32,220 nucleotides of DNA. It comes from Pedobacter sp. GTDB lineage: Bacteria; Bacteroidota; Bacteroidia; Sphingobacteriales; Sphingobacteriaceae. A model generated the notes under the pieces. The model did no database searches and was not told the DNA's origin. It saw only the letters and a list, made by a program, of their open reading frames with translations. Made by a program: the position numbers and the translations under genes. Location: assembly GCA_025351765.1 (NCBI GenBank), contig JANXVH010000016.1:1-32220 (forward strand), in the 5' to 3' direction. Below are positions 9,311 through 16,626 of the stretch, one piece after another; the stretch's first letter is position 1, and every line of letters starts with the position of its first letter.

Positions 9311-10411
9311 TTACTTTGTTATTTGGTACAATTCACTTCCTGCTAGCAACAAGGCGCCGACACCATAAACATTAGTATTATCATAACCAGCTGCACCTGG
9401 CATATCGCCTACTTTTTGAACATAGCCGAGTTTTCCATCTGGATGAATAGATGATGTTAACGCAGACCATGCCCTCTCTACCACGGGAAGATATTTTTTC
9501 TTAGGTAAAAGTCCTTTCCTTATTCCCCAGGTAATTGCGTAGCAAAAGAAACCTGTTCCGCTGGTCTCTTTTTCACTAAAGGTTATCGGGTCTAGTAAAG
9601 AGGCGTGCCAGCTTCCATCTGCCTGTTGCAAACTAGCCACTTTTTCTGCCATTTGTTTAAATTGGGTTTCATACATTTTACGGCTAGCGAAGTTCTTTGG
9701 CATGTTTTCCATTACCCTAACCAATCCGCCCATAACCCAGCCATTGCCTCGCGACCAAAATATCTTGTCTCCATTCTTTTCTTTCATATCGAAAAATCGG
9801 CTGTCGCGGTAATATAAATGGGCATCTTTATCATATAAGTAAGCGGAAGTTTTCCACCAGAGGGAGTCTGCTTTCTTCAGGTATTTTAAATCATTTTTTG
9901 CAGTTGAAAGATATGCAAGTGCCGGTGGGCCCATAAAAAGCGCATCACACCAAGCCCATTCTCTCCAATTGAGATCTGGTGCAACTTTTAAAGACTCATT
10001 AAACTGATGTTGTACAATGGTATCGGCAAGCGCTACCCATTTAGCGATCATTTTTGGATCTTTATGTTTCATGTACATCTGCGTGTACATTTGTGCAACA
10101 CAGTAATCATCTGCAAAAAGTCTGTTACGACCCATATTCCAGTTATTACTCTCGCCAATACCCATTAAAAATTCATCATACTTATTGCCAAGATCAACTT
10201 TCATTAATGCCACCATGCCCGCGTAAAGGGCACCATTTTCCCAGTTCATTTTTGGAATTTTTACTTTACCTTCCTTAAATTCATTGATTTGCCAGTCTGC
10301 AACCTTCTTCATATTCTTCAGAATAGAATCTGGGAATAATTTAGGGCTATTCTGGGGAAAAGCCAGGTTAGAATACACTACAAGAAGGAGCGTTACTAAA
10401 ATTCTGTTCAT
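9311..10411 (-). CDS. Glycoside hydrolase family 105 (unsaturated rhamnogalacturonyl hydrolase-like)
   Basis: This 366-residue protein has a signal peptide (about 1-20, LLLVVYSNLAFPQ). The motifs WENGALYAGM, ADDYCVAQMY, WREWAWCDALFMGPP, FWSRGNGWVMGGL and SGTGFFCYAI are those of the alpha/alpha-barrel GH88/GH105 hydrolases of the YteR/YesR type. These enzymes hydrate the terminal unsaturated uronic acid left by polysaccharide lyases, on rhamnogalacturonan or related glycans. The first Asp of ADD fits the catalytic acid position. The length is usual for the family. There is no lyase, SusC or SusD beside it, so the substrate cannot be fixed from context. It probably acts in the periplasm. Confidence 0.88.
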   Translation of the reverse strand: MNRILVTLLLVVYSNLAFPQNSPKLFPDSILKNMKKVADWQINEFKEGKVKIPKMNWENGALYAGMVALMKVDLGNKYDEFLMGIGESNNWNMGRNRLFADDYCVAQMYTQMYMKHKDPKMIAKWVALADTIVQHQFNESLKVAPDLNWREWAWCDALFMGPPALAYLSTAKNDLKYLKKADSLWWKTSAYLYDKDAHLYYRDSRFFDMKEKNGDKIFWSRGNGWVMGGLVRVMENMPKNFASRKMYETQFKQMAEKVASLQQADGSWHASLLDPITFSEKETSGTGFFCYAITWGIRKGLLPKKKYLPVVERAWSALTSSIHPDGKLGYVQKVGDMPGAAGYDNTNVYGVGALLLAGSELYQITK

Positions 10412-10506
10412 AGTTTTGTTTAATTCGGCTTTTTAAAGCTAGTAATAATTATTTAAAAACCATCCTGATAAGGACTTAATGACTATAAATATTAAATTTG
10501 GCGGCA

Positions 10507-10746
10507 ATGGAATTAGGAATATATACGTTTTGGGATACCGCATCAGACCCTGTTACAGGCAGCTCATTATCTACCGCACAACGAATAAGCGATTTGATGG
10601 CCGAGATTGTACTGGCAGATGAGGTTGGTCTTGATGTGTTTGCAGTGGGGAAACACTATAGGCATGAATATGTGAGATCATCCCCTGGGCGTTCTATCGA
10701 ACTTTTTGGCACTCAAGCGGCGCCTATCGTAAGAAAACACATTTAA
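10507..10746 (+). pseudogene. Internally deleted remnant of an LLM-class flavin-dependent oxidoreductase
   Basis: The frame has ATG at 10507 (an in-frame TTG lies at 10498) and encodes 79 residues. Residues 1-60 match the start of luciferase-like monooxygenases of the 330-350 residue group: ELGIYTFWDTASDPVTG, then AEIVLADEVGLDVFAVGKHYRHEY. The last 17 residues, SIELFGTQAAPIVRKHI, match the very C-terminus of the same family. About 260 central residues, including most of the TIM barrel and flavin site, are missing, and the two ends are joined in frame. The Trp in TFWD and Lys-His-Tyr in GKHYR differ from the usual TFGD and GEHHR, as expected of decay. It is unlikely to bind flavin or be catalytic. 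Confidence 0.75.
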
Positions 10747-10838
10747 TCCCGTTATTATAACTGTCTTGTTACAATATTTGTATCGCAAAATCTACTTTAT
10801 GATACATGTTTGCAATTATTATCCTTTAAAACACAAAA

Positions 10839-11366
10839 ATGAAACTAACAAAAATGATGTTAATACCCGCGGTAATGGGCTTATTAAGTATTTTCCTTTA
10901 CTCTTGCAAAACAAAAAAACTAGCAGCAAAGCCTGCACCGGTGCCATTAGTAAAAGAAACCCCGGTTGAAAAGCCTGGTTCTGCTCCAGCTCCTGTTGAA
11001 GAAAAGGTGATACTAATACCTGTTGCGAAACCTGATTTTAACTTTAGCAATGTTCAGTTTGAATTCAATTCAGATGTTTTGAAGACTTCTTCTTATCCTA
11101 TACTGGATAAAGTAATTTCTGAGATCAAAAAAGAACCATCAGCTACATTCGTATTAAATGGCAATTCCTCTGCCGAGGGATCGGCGGAAAGAAATATGTC
11201 GCTTTCAGTAGACCGTGCCAACTCTGTAAAGACGTATCTTGTAAATGGCGGCCTTAGCGGTGACAACTTTACAATCAAAGGTTATGGAGAATCTCAACCA
11301 ATTGCTGATAATAAAACTGAAGCAGGTAAGGTTGTGAATAGAAGGGTTGAGATTAAGAGAAATTAA
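10839..11366 (+). CDS. OmpA-family lipoprotein (peptidoglycan-associated domain)
   Basis: This 175-residue protein has a lipoprotein signal peptide with lipobox LYSC (Cys 23), a Pro/Ala/Lys-rich linker (about 25-62) and an OmpA C-terminal domain (about 68-175). The domain shows FSNVQFEFNSDVL at the start, NMSLSVDRANSVKTYLVNGG in the middle and VVNRRVEI at the end. OmpA domains bind diaminopimelate in peptidoglycan through a conserved Asp and Arg. The Arg is present (R126), but at the position of the Asp (GHTDxxG) this protein has GNSSAEG, so Ser 111 replaces it. Binding may be weakened or altered. It likely stands alone, since a hairpin follows 30 bases after the stop. Confidence 0.9.
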   Translation: MKLTKMMLIPAVMGLLSIFLYSCKTKKLAAKPAPVPLVKETPVEKPGSAPAPVEEKVILIPVAKPDFNFSNVQFEFNSDVLKTSSYPILDKVISEIKKEPSATFVLNGNSSAEGSAERNMSLSVDRANSVKTYLVNGGLSGDNFTIKGYGESQPIADNKTEAGKVVNRRVEIKRN

Positions 11367-11396
11367 AATTAAGTGATCTGCTTTCGGGCTGCATAA

Positions 11397-11417
11397 TTCC
11401 CGATGAAAAATCGGGAA
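11397..11417 (+). terminator. Hairpin downstream of the OmpA lipoprotein gene
   Basis: A perfect 8-bp stem (TTCCCGAT / ATCGGGAA) has a 5-base loop and lies 30 bases after the stop at 11366. There is no T tract after it, so it may be a weak or processed terminator only. Confidence 0.4.
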
Positions 11418-11481
11418 AGACGCTATGCCCTCTTCCAGATACTGAATTTTTGGGGGAAGCATATCTACTTCATTTTATTTA

Positions 11482-11536
11482 CCCTTTCAGAAGAAAAATT
11501 ACCGTCTCTGAAAAGGCATAGCGTTCATCGCGCTTC
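11482..11536. repeat. Intergenic direct repeat, copy 1
   Basis: A 55-base unit, from CCCTTTCAGAAG to ATCGCGCTTC, matches the copy at 11570-11624 at 52 of 55 positions. The period is 88 bases. It lies in the 305-base gap 11367-11671, in which I see no gene. The 10-base core GGCATAGCGT (11515-11524) also occurs inverted at 11420-11429. Confidence 0.85.
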
Positions 11537-11569
11537 GCAAAAACTTAAATACTATAAATTTACTGTCAG

Positions 11570-11624
11570 CCCTTTAAGAACAAAAATTACCTTCTCTGAA
11601 AAGGCATAGCGTTCATCGCGCTTC
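11570..11624. repeat. Intergenic direct repeat, copy 2
   Basis: Second copy of the 55-base unit, differing at three positions. Its end forms part of a perfect 6-bp hairpin, CGCGCT at 11617-11622 and AGCGCG at 11628-11633, which is absent after copy 1. This hairpin is 38 bases past the stop of the minus-strand gene ending at 11672 and could mark its transcript end, although no U tract follows. Confidence 0.85.
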
Positions 11625-11671
11625 TTCAGCGCGGTTAATGCAGCATTCGAAGAGAACGGTTATTTTTCCTT

Positions 11672-12820
11672 TTACTTCACTATTGAACCACCCAACAAGT
11701 CGCTAAGTTTTTGCTGCAATTCTTCCCCTCTGATATTCTTCGCAACAATCTTCCCTGTTGGATCAATTAAATAATTAGCTGGGATAGACTGAATTCCATA
11801 TTGCTTTGCAACTGCATTATCCCAGAATTTAAGATCTGAAACGTGAGTCCAGGTTAAACCATCTTTCTCAATTGCCTGAAGCCATGCTTCTTTTTTACCT
11901 GGCTGATCTAAAGAAACACCCAGCACTGTGAAGTTCTTGTCTTTATAGGTTTTGAATGCAGTTACCACATTAGGATTCTCTGCACGGCAAGGGCCACACC
12001 ACGATGCCCAGAAATCAAGCAACACATATTTTCCTCGGTAATCAGACAACTTAACTGGTTTATCATTAACATCATTCTGAGTAAAATCCATAGCTAACTG
12101 ACCAACCTGACTCATTTTAGCTGCATTTAATGTTACGGTGATCGCCTGTCCAAGTGTTGTATTTCTAATCTCTTTTGAAAAACGGTTAAACTGAGGTGAA
12201 AATTTCTCAACATCGATATCATAGCCCATATAGCTACGGAAAGCAACAAGTCCAATATAATTTTTAGTATTTGAGAAAGCAAAAACACGGTTTACTTCAG
12301 TCATTTTGTTGCTAATCTCATCAGCCCTTGCGTTAAGTCTGTCCATAAAGGCTTTATCCTTCCGCTCCTCTAGAGTCTTACTGTTGTATTCCGCATTCAG
12401 TACATTCATTTGATCAGTATAGGGCTTCAAAACATTTTTTAACTGCTGGCTATCCCAGTTCACCCATGATCCTTGGATCTTTGCATTCTTCACTGAATCT
12501 GGAGCAGTCAATGAAATATCGTTGTTTTCAAGATAGAAGCTCAAAACGTCGATAGCAGTACGCTTTGCAGGATCTGCAACATTAGTATCGTGTTTTACTC
12601 TGATAATGGCTGAAGATGGAGATCCCACTTTTCCTGAGAAACTGAATTCGCCATTTCTAAGTACTGCAGAATCCAGTACTTGTTCTGAACCCGCCCTATA
12701 ACTAAGGTAAGCCTTAGCAGGGGCATTCAAATTTGCAACTTTACCCTTAACAGTAAAGCCACTCTGTGCAATTGCTGCAATTGGCAATATGCAAATAGCT
12801 GCTAAAATTATTCCTTTCAT
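11672..12820 (-). CDS. TlpA/ResA-like thiol-disulfide oxidoreductase with DUF4369-like N-terminus
   Basis: This 382-residue protein has a signal peptide (1-19, IAAIAQ). Residues of about 20-110 form the beta-rich N-terminal domain common in Bacteroidetes thioredoxin-like proteins (FTVKGKVANL, then SFSGKV). A helical linker follows. The thioredoxin fold occupies about 245-378 with LLDFWASWCGPCRAEN (Cys 275 and Cys 278) and the cis-Pro motif SIPANYLID. The family acts in the periplasm, usually reducing disulfides for cytochrome c maturation or for specific clients. No ccm gene is nearby, so the client is unknown. It has its own candidate -7 box upstream (12867-12874). Confidence 0.92.
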   Translation of the reverse strand: MKGIILAAICILPIAAIAQSGFTVKGKVANLNAPAKAYLSYRAGSEQVLDSAVLRNGEFSFSGKVGSPSSAIIRVKHDTNVADPAKRTAIDVLSFYLENNDISLTAPDSVKNAKIQGSWVNWDSQQLKNVLKPYTDQMNVLNAEYNSKTLEERKDKAFMDRLNARADEISNKMTEVNRVFAFSNTKNYIGLVAFRSYMGYDIDVEKFSPQFNRFSKEIRNTTLGQAITVTLNAAKMSQVGQLAMDFTQNDVNDKPVKLSDYRGKYVLLDFWASWCGPCRAENPNVVTAFKTYKDKNFTVLGVSLDQPGKKEAWLQAIEKDGLTWTHVSDLKFWDNAVAKQYGIQSIPANYLIDPTGKIVAKNIRGEELQQKLSDLLGGSIVK

Positions 12821-12866
12821 ATTTTTGTGCCCTTAAATTAAGATCGTATCATTCTTATTGGATAGT

Positions 12867-12874
12867 CAAATGTA
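12867..12874 (-). promoter_or_regulatory. Candidate -7 box for the thiol-disulfide oxidoreductase gene
   Basis: On the minus strand this reads TACATTTG, an exact TAnnTTTG match, 46 bases upstream of the ATG at 12820. The -33 position has only TTAT. Confidence 0.5.
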
Positions 12875-12912
12875 AGATGAGAACAGGCTAAAAATAAAGC
12901 TTAAATGTAAAA

Positions 12913-14094
12913 TTATAGTAGTTTTTGATAGGTACGCCACCAAAGGTCTGGCATTTCGCCATTCACTGCCACGGTATAGTCCTCATACCTACAGGGGATC
13001 AGGTGATACCGTTCATTTTTTGAAACACCAGCAGGATAGGGTACTTGCATCCACCAGCGGTCAGACTTTTTACTTTTTACAAATAACATCTCACCTGTTC
13101 CGTCACTCAGGCTAGCGCGATAGATCAGATATTGAGATTTAGGTACTAATGGGAAATCCTTTTTCCTGTTATAATAGCCATCTATAAAATACCATACCAT
13201 TTGCGCAAGTAGCATAGCAGTTTGCCCATTCTGGTCAAAGGCTGGGTTGAATTCATAAAATCCTATTGATCTCAACTTATCGCTCATCCCTGCGTATCTT
13301 GCAATCCTGCAGGCCTGTTCCCCATAAAAACCATTCGGACTAGCGTTTGAATTTGCCCCTGCATCAGATGAACGTATTGCGCCGATATCAAAGCTGATCA
13401 TACTGGCATTTCTTATAATAGGCTCAGCCGGCGATATATCTTCAGCAAATTCTCCTAATCTATGTACGTCAAAATAAAGCTTATTCATCACCTTTAAGCT
13501 TTCCTGATTCACAAAATAGGTTTGGTAGCCAATATTACTAAAGTTGAAAAGATAATTAGGCTGATGTAGCAGGATCTTATTTAGATAAGTATCTGAACGT
13601 GCAGATAGTCCTTCCTGGTCCTCTCCATCTAGATCAAACTTACTATCTACTACCACAAGATCTACTTTTTGCTCCAGCGATTCGTAAGCAAGATATTGTG
13701 GATAGGTAAGGTCTTGTCCGCCACCTATAATCACGGGTACGATATTCAGCTTAATCAATTCCGACACTACCGTCTTCAACGCCACATAAGTATCTGAAAG
13801 AGTAGCTCCGGCCTTTATATTGCCAAGATCAACTATTCGTACGCTATAAGGGCCTTCATTTAAGCTATAAAACTGCTCCCGGAGGTAATCAGGGCCTAAT
13901 GCACAACCTTCATTATTCCTCGCTGCGCGATCGTCCAGCACCCCAAATAACGCAATATCAAATTGTTGTTCACCCAGTTCAGGAAAACTATCGGTAAAGA
14001 ATGCAGCTTTCAACCCCAGTTGACTGGTATAAAACCCTTCTTTTGGCGTAAATTTTTCAGTAGATAAGGGTGAAAAAAAATCTGATAAAGACAT
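12913..14094 (-). CDS. Arginase/formimidoylglutamase-fold protein with degenerate metal site
   Basis: This 393-residue protein has the ureohydrolase layout: DIALFGVLDDRAARNNEGC, GPDYLREQFY, then PVIIGGGQDLTYPQYLAY (124-128 GGGQD), VDLVVVDSKFDLD (150-154), SMISFDIGAIRSSDAGANS (234-238 SFDIG) and SIGFYEFNPAFD. In active arginases, agmatinases and formimidoylglutamases these positions read GG.H, D.H.D and S.D.D and supply six Mn ligands. Here His becomes Gln 127, His becomes Lys 152 and the last Asp becomes Gly 238, leaving three of six. A two-metal site looks impossible as drawn, so a binding or structural role, or a changed chemistry, is likely. About 60 C-terminal residues past the usual end (from VPKSQYLIYRASLSDG) form an added segment. 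It is divergent from the SDR gene at 14171. Confidence 0.82.
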   Translation of the reverse strand: MSLSDFFSPLSTEKFTPKEGFYTSQLGLKAAFFTDSFPELGEQQFDIALFGVLDDRAARNNEGCALGPDYLREQFYSLNEGPYSVRIVDLGNIKAGATLSDTYVALKTVVSELIKLNIVPVIIGGGQDLTYPQYLAYESLEQKVDLVVVDSKFDLDGEDQEGLSARSDTYLNKILLHQPNYLFNFSNIGYQTYFVNQESLKVMNKLYFDVHRLGEFAEDISPAEPIIRNASMISFDIGAIRSSDAGANSNASPNGFYGEQACRIARYAGMSDKLRSIGFYEFNPAFDQNGQTAMLLAQMVWYFIDGYYNRKKDFPLVPKSQYLIYRASLSDGTGEMLFVKSKKSDRWWMQVPYPAGVSKNERYHLIPCRYEDYTVAVNGEMPDLWWRTYQKLL

Positions 14095-14116
14095 ATAGCT
14101 GTTAAATGTATGACAT

Positions 14117-14124
14117 CAAATATC
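14117..14124 (-). promoter_or_regulatory. Weak candidate -7 box for the arginase-fold gene
   Basis: On the minus strand this reads GATATTTG (one mismatch to TAnnTTTG), 22 bases upstream of the ATG at 14094. It abuts the plus-strand box, as in a compact divergent promoter. Confidence 0.25.
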
Positions 14125-14132
14125 TATTTTTG
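14125..14132 (+). promoter_or_regulatory. Candidate -7 box for the SDR and SerB-fusion genes
   Basis: TATTTTTG is an exact TAnnTTTG match 38 bases upstream of the ATG at 14171. The -33 position is only TTAA. Confidence 0.45.
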
Positions 14133-14170
14133 GGCTCATATTTTAAATAAACCTGCCTAAAAAAAGTGAA

Positions 14171-15139
14171 ATGATATTAATTACAGGTGCCACTGGATTT
14201 TTAGGGTCAGAACTTATACATCAATTAGCCTCACTGGGCATTCCCTTAAGGGCTTTGAAACGTGAAGGCTCCCAAATACCTGAGCTGATAAAAGAAAACA
14301 AACTTATTGAATGGATGGATGCAGATATTCTTGATTTTGCATCGCTTGAACAAGCTTTTAATGGCGTTAAACGTGTCTACCATTGTGCTGCCATAGTATC
14401 ATTTGACCCTAAAGATAAGTCGCAATTACTTAAAATAAATATTGAAGGCACCAGCAACGTTGTAAATCTATGTCTAGAAAACGATGCAAGATTAGTGCAC
14501 GTAAGCTCTGTAGCAGCGCTGGGAATTGCTGGTAAAGGCGGATTGATTACAGAGAAAGATTTTTGGGAATATGATGCAAAAGCTAACAGCTATGCCATTT
14601 CTAAGTATGAAGGAGAAATGGAGGTTTGGAGAGGAATTGCAGAGGGGCTGGACGCCGTAATCGTCAACCCATCAGTAATCATTGGCACCAGGGCAGGCTT
14701 TAAAGGAAGCGGTGCTATTTTTAAACTATTAAAAAATGGCCTTTCTTATTATACGAAAGGCGCCACAGGAATAGTAGATGTAGAAGATGTTGCCAAAAGC
14801 ATGATAGCGCTAATGAACAGTGACATCAGCAACGAGCGCTTTACGATTTCAGGAGAAAATTATCAATATCAACAATTTTTTGGCGAAATTGCAAAAGGCT
14901 TTAGCGTAAAGGCTCCGGCAAAAGAAGCTAAGCCTTGGATGTTGGGAATTGCATGGAGAGCCGCCAAATTTGCTGCGTTGTTTACTAAAAAGCCTGCGGC
15001 ATTAACCAGAGATGCTGCAAGAAGCAGCTTAAACGAGAGCCTTTATAGCAATGAAAAGATCATAAATACCATCGGAATAAAATTCAAACCGCTTAAGCAA
15101 AGCATACAGGAAGTTTGTAACAGCTTAAAGTCACTATAA
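14171..15139 (+). CDS. Extended short-chain dehydrogenase (NAD-dependent epimerase/dehydratase family)
   Basis: This 322-residue protein begins MILITGATGFLGSEL, whose GATGFLG is the extended-SDR nucleotide-binding motif at residues 6-12. The catalytic set follows the family: VHVSSVAALG (Ser 112/113) and SYAISKYEGE (Tyr 141, Lys 145), with NPSVIIGTRAG after it. The DILD motif near residue 52 contacts the adenine in relatives. Overall it resembles dihydroflavonol reductase and 3-beta-hydroxysteroid dehydrogenase-like proteins of bacteria, whose substrates are mostly unknown. It is soluble and cytoplasmic. Its stop is 3 bases before the SerB-fusion start at 15143, so the two are very likely co-transcribed and translationally coupled. 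Confidence 0.9.
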   Translation: MILITGATGFLGSELIHQLASLGIPLRALKREGSQIPELIKENKLIEWMDADILDFASLEQAFNGVKRVYHCAAIVSFDPKDKSQLLKINIEGTSNVVNLCLENDARLVHVSSVAALGIAGKGGLITEKDFWEYDAKANSYAISKYEGEMEVWRGIAEGLDAVIVNPSVIIGTRAGFKGSGAIFKLLKNGLSYYTKGATGIVDVEDVAKSMIALMNSDISNERFTISGENYQYQQFFGEIAKGFSVKAPAKEAKPWMLGIAWRAAKFAALFTKKPAALTRDAARSSLNESLYSNEKIINTIGIKFKPLKQSIQEVCNSLKSL

Positions 15140-15142
15140 AAA

Positions 15143-16441
15143 ATGAAGCAAAAAAATTACTACATCATTGACTTCGACAGCACATTTACCCAAGTTGAAG
15201 CGTTAGACGAACTGGCACGTATTTCTTTAAAAAAACATCCTGAAAAGGAAGCTATTTTCCAAAAAATAGAAGAATATACCAATCTTGCCATGGAAGGTAA
15301 ACTCTCATTTGGAGAAAGCTTGGCACAAAGGGTAAGGCTTTTAGAGGCCAACGAAGATCACCTAAAACAACTAATTACACGCCTAAAAAAGAAAGTATCT
15401 GCATCGTTTTCACGTAATGCTGCATTTTTCAAGGATCATGCCGACGAAGTGCTAATCGTTTCAGGTGGCTTTAAAGAATTTATTACCCCGGTAGTTAGTC
15501 AATATCACATCAAAAAAGAAAACATTTACGCTAATACCTTCGTCACTACGGGTGATGGCAAAATTATAGATTATGATCATGCCAATCCATTAAGCGAAGA
15601 GGGGGGCAAGGTAAAGCTGGTAAGCCAGATGAACTTGGAAGGCAATTTATACGGGATCGGCGATGGCTATTCCGATTTTCAGCTAAGGGAAAGCGGACTA
15701 ATTAAAAAATTCTATGCTTTTACAGAGAATATTTCCAGAGAAAGTATAGTGGAAAAAGCCGACCATGTTACCCCTAGCTTTGACGAATTCTTATATGTAA
15801 ATAATCTACCAAGAGCCATATCATATCCAAAGAACAGGATCTTATGCCTCATCCTAGGTGACGTGCCCAGTGAAAGCTTAGAGATGTTGAAGAAGGATGG
15901 TTTTTCCATCAGACAGAAAACTTCATTTGAAGAGAAATACGTAGCCGACGTACACATGATGCTGTTGGGTGAAGGGGAGAAACTAGAGCCTGAAAAGCTA
16001 GAACGTGCTGTAAAGCTTAAAACGGTAGGTTACCTTGGGAACATAAAAACAAAACTTGACCTTGATGCATGCACGGAAAAAGGAATTGTGGTATTTGATG
16101 ACCTGAAAAACAATCCGAGGAATGCTAATTTCATTCCAAAAAGGATGATAGATTTCATGAATACCGGAACAACGCATTTGAGCAATAACTTCCCTAATCT
16201 ACAGCTACCTAGGATAGACAAATCTCACCGTTTGATCCATATTCACAAAAATGTTCCTGGCATTATGGCACAGGTAAACACTGTTTTTGCAACTCATAAT
16301 ATTAATATCGTAGGACAGTTTCTTATGACCAACCCCAGCATAGGATATGTGATAACGGACATTAATGCGCAATATGACGATCAGTTATTTAAATCATTAA
16401 AAAAGATAGAACACACCATAAAATTCAGGGTATTGTATTAG
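15143..16441 (+). CDS. SerB-like phosphatase fused to a truncated SerA and ACT domain
   Basis: This 432-residue protein has three parts. Residues 1-220 are a HAD-IB phosphoserine phosphatase-like domain with all motifs: DFDSTFTQVEALDE (Asp 10, Asp 12), LIVSGGFKEF (Ser 107), Lys at GGKVKLV and GIGDGYSDFQL (Asp 174, Asp 178). Residues 231-330 resemble the first half of the D-3-phosphoglycerate dehydrogenase (SerA) substrate domain, ending KTVGYLGNIKTKLDLDACTE and KGIVVFDDL. The Rossmann NAD domain with its catalytic Arg, Glu and His is absent. Residues 333-357 then match the piece that follows that domain in SerA (MIDFMNTGTTHLSNNFPNLQ), and 362-432 form the SerA-type ACT domain (HIHKNVPGIMAQVN, then NIVGQFLMTNPSIGYV). 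The dehydrogenase part cannot be active. I infer a phosphatase with an ACT sensor, probably for serine. Confidence 0.85.
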   Translation: MKQKNYYIIDFDSTFTQVEALDELARISLKKHPEKEAIFQKIEEYTNLAMEGKLSFGESLAQRVRLLEANEDHLKQLITRLKKKVSASFSRNAAFFKDHADEVLIVSGGFKEFITPVVSQYHIKKENIYANTFVTTGDGKIIDYDHANPLSEEGGKVKLVSQMNLEGNLYGIGDGYSDFQLRESGLIKKFYAFTENISRESIVEKADHVTPSFDEFLYVNNLPRAISYPKNRILCLILGDVPSESLEMLKKDGFSIRQKTSFEEKYVADVHMMLLGEGEKLEPEKLERAVKLKTVGYLGNIKTKLDLDACTEKGIVVFDDLKNNPRNANFIPKRMIDFMNTGTTHLSNNFPNLQLPRIDKSHRLIHIHKNVPGIMAQVNTVFATHNINIVGQFLMTNPSIGYVITDINAQYDDQLFKSLKKIEHTIKFRVLY

Positions 16442-16580
16442 GTGGCAAGCTTTCTTTACTTTTGGTTTTACGCTCGCCTTGCATGAATGCTGGCAGATTG
16501 TGGAACATCAGTAGGTCGTGGTTACAGGTATGGCAAATGAACAGTTCCTTAAGTTCGGGAAAAATAAAAAAGCGCCTCAC
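16425..16580 (-). CDS. Possible small Cys/His-containing protein (51 residues), uncertain
   Basis: An open minus-strand frame starts at GTG 16580, with no ATG until an internal one, and ends 17 bases inside the 3' end of the SerB-fusion gene. It reads VRRFFIFPELKELFICHTCN, then HDLLMFHNLPAFMQGER. The CHTCNH motif with a later His could bind a metal. It stays open back to a TAA beyond CGC at about 16610. Its amino acid make-up looks protein-like, but the start is poor and the region also contains the ilvE promoter, so it may be chance or a remnant. The gap 16442-16626 has no other gene that I can see. Confidence 0.25.
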   Translation of the reverse strand: MRRFFIFPELKELFICHTCNHDLLMFHNLPAFMQGERKTKSKESLPPNTIP

Positions 16581-16600
16581 CGTACTTAGATAATTTTCTG

Positions 16601-16608
16601 TAATTTTG
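16601..16608 (+). promoter_or_regulatory. Candidate -7 box for ilvE
   Basis: TAATTTTG is an exact TAnnTTTG match 18 bases upstream of the ilvE ATG at 16627. There is no TTTG at the -33 spacing. Confidence 0.5.
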
Positions 16609-16626
16609 CGTTAAAGCACTACTATA

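Noticed and set aside
10493..10500. TAAATTTG box in front of the monooxygenase remnant as a promoter
   Set aside because: It matches the -7 consensus, but it is 7 bases from the ATG and has no -33 element. In A/T-rich DNA this is likely chance.
11482..11624. CRISPR array
   Set aside because: There are only two imperfect copies with a 33-base gap, repeats are longer than usual, and there are no cas genes.
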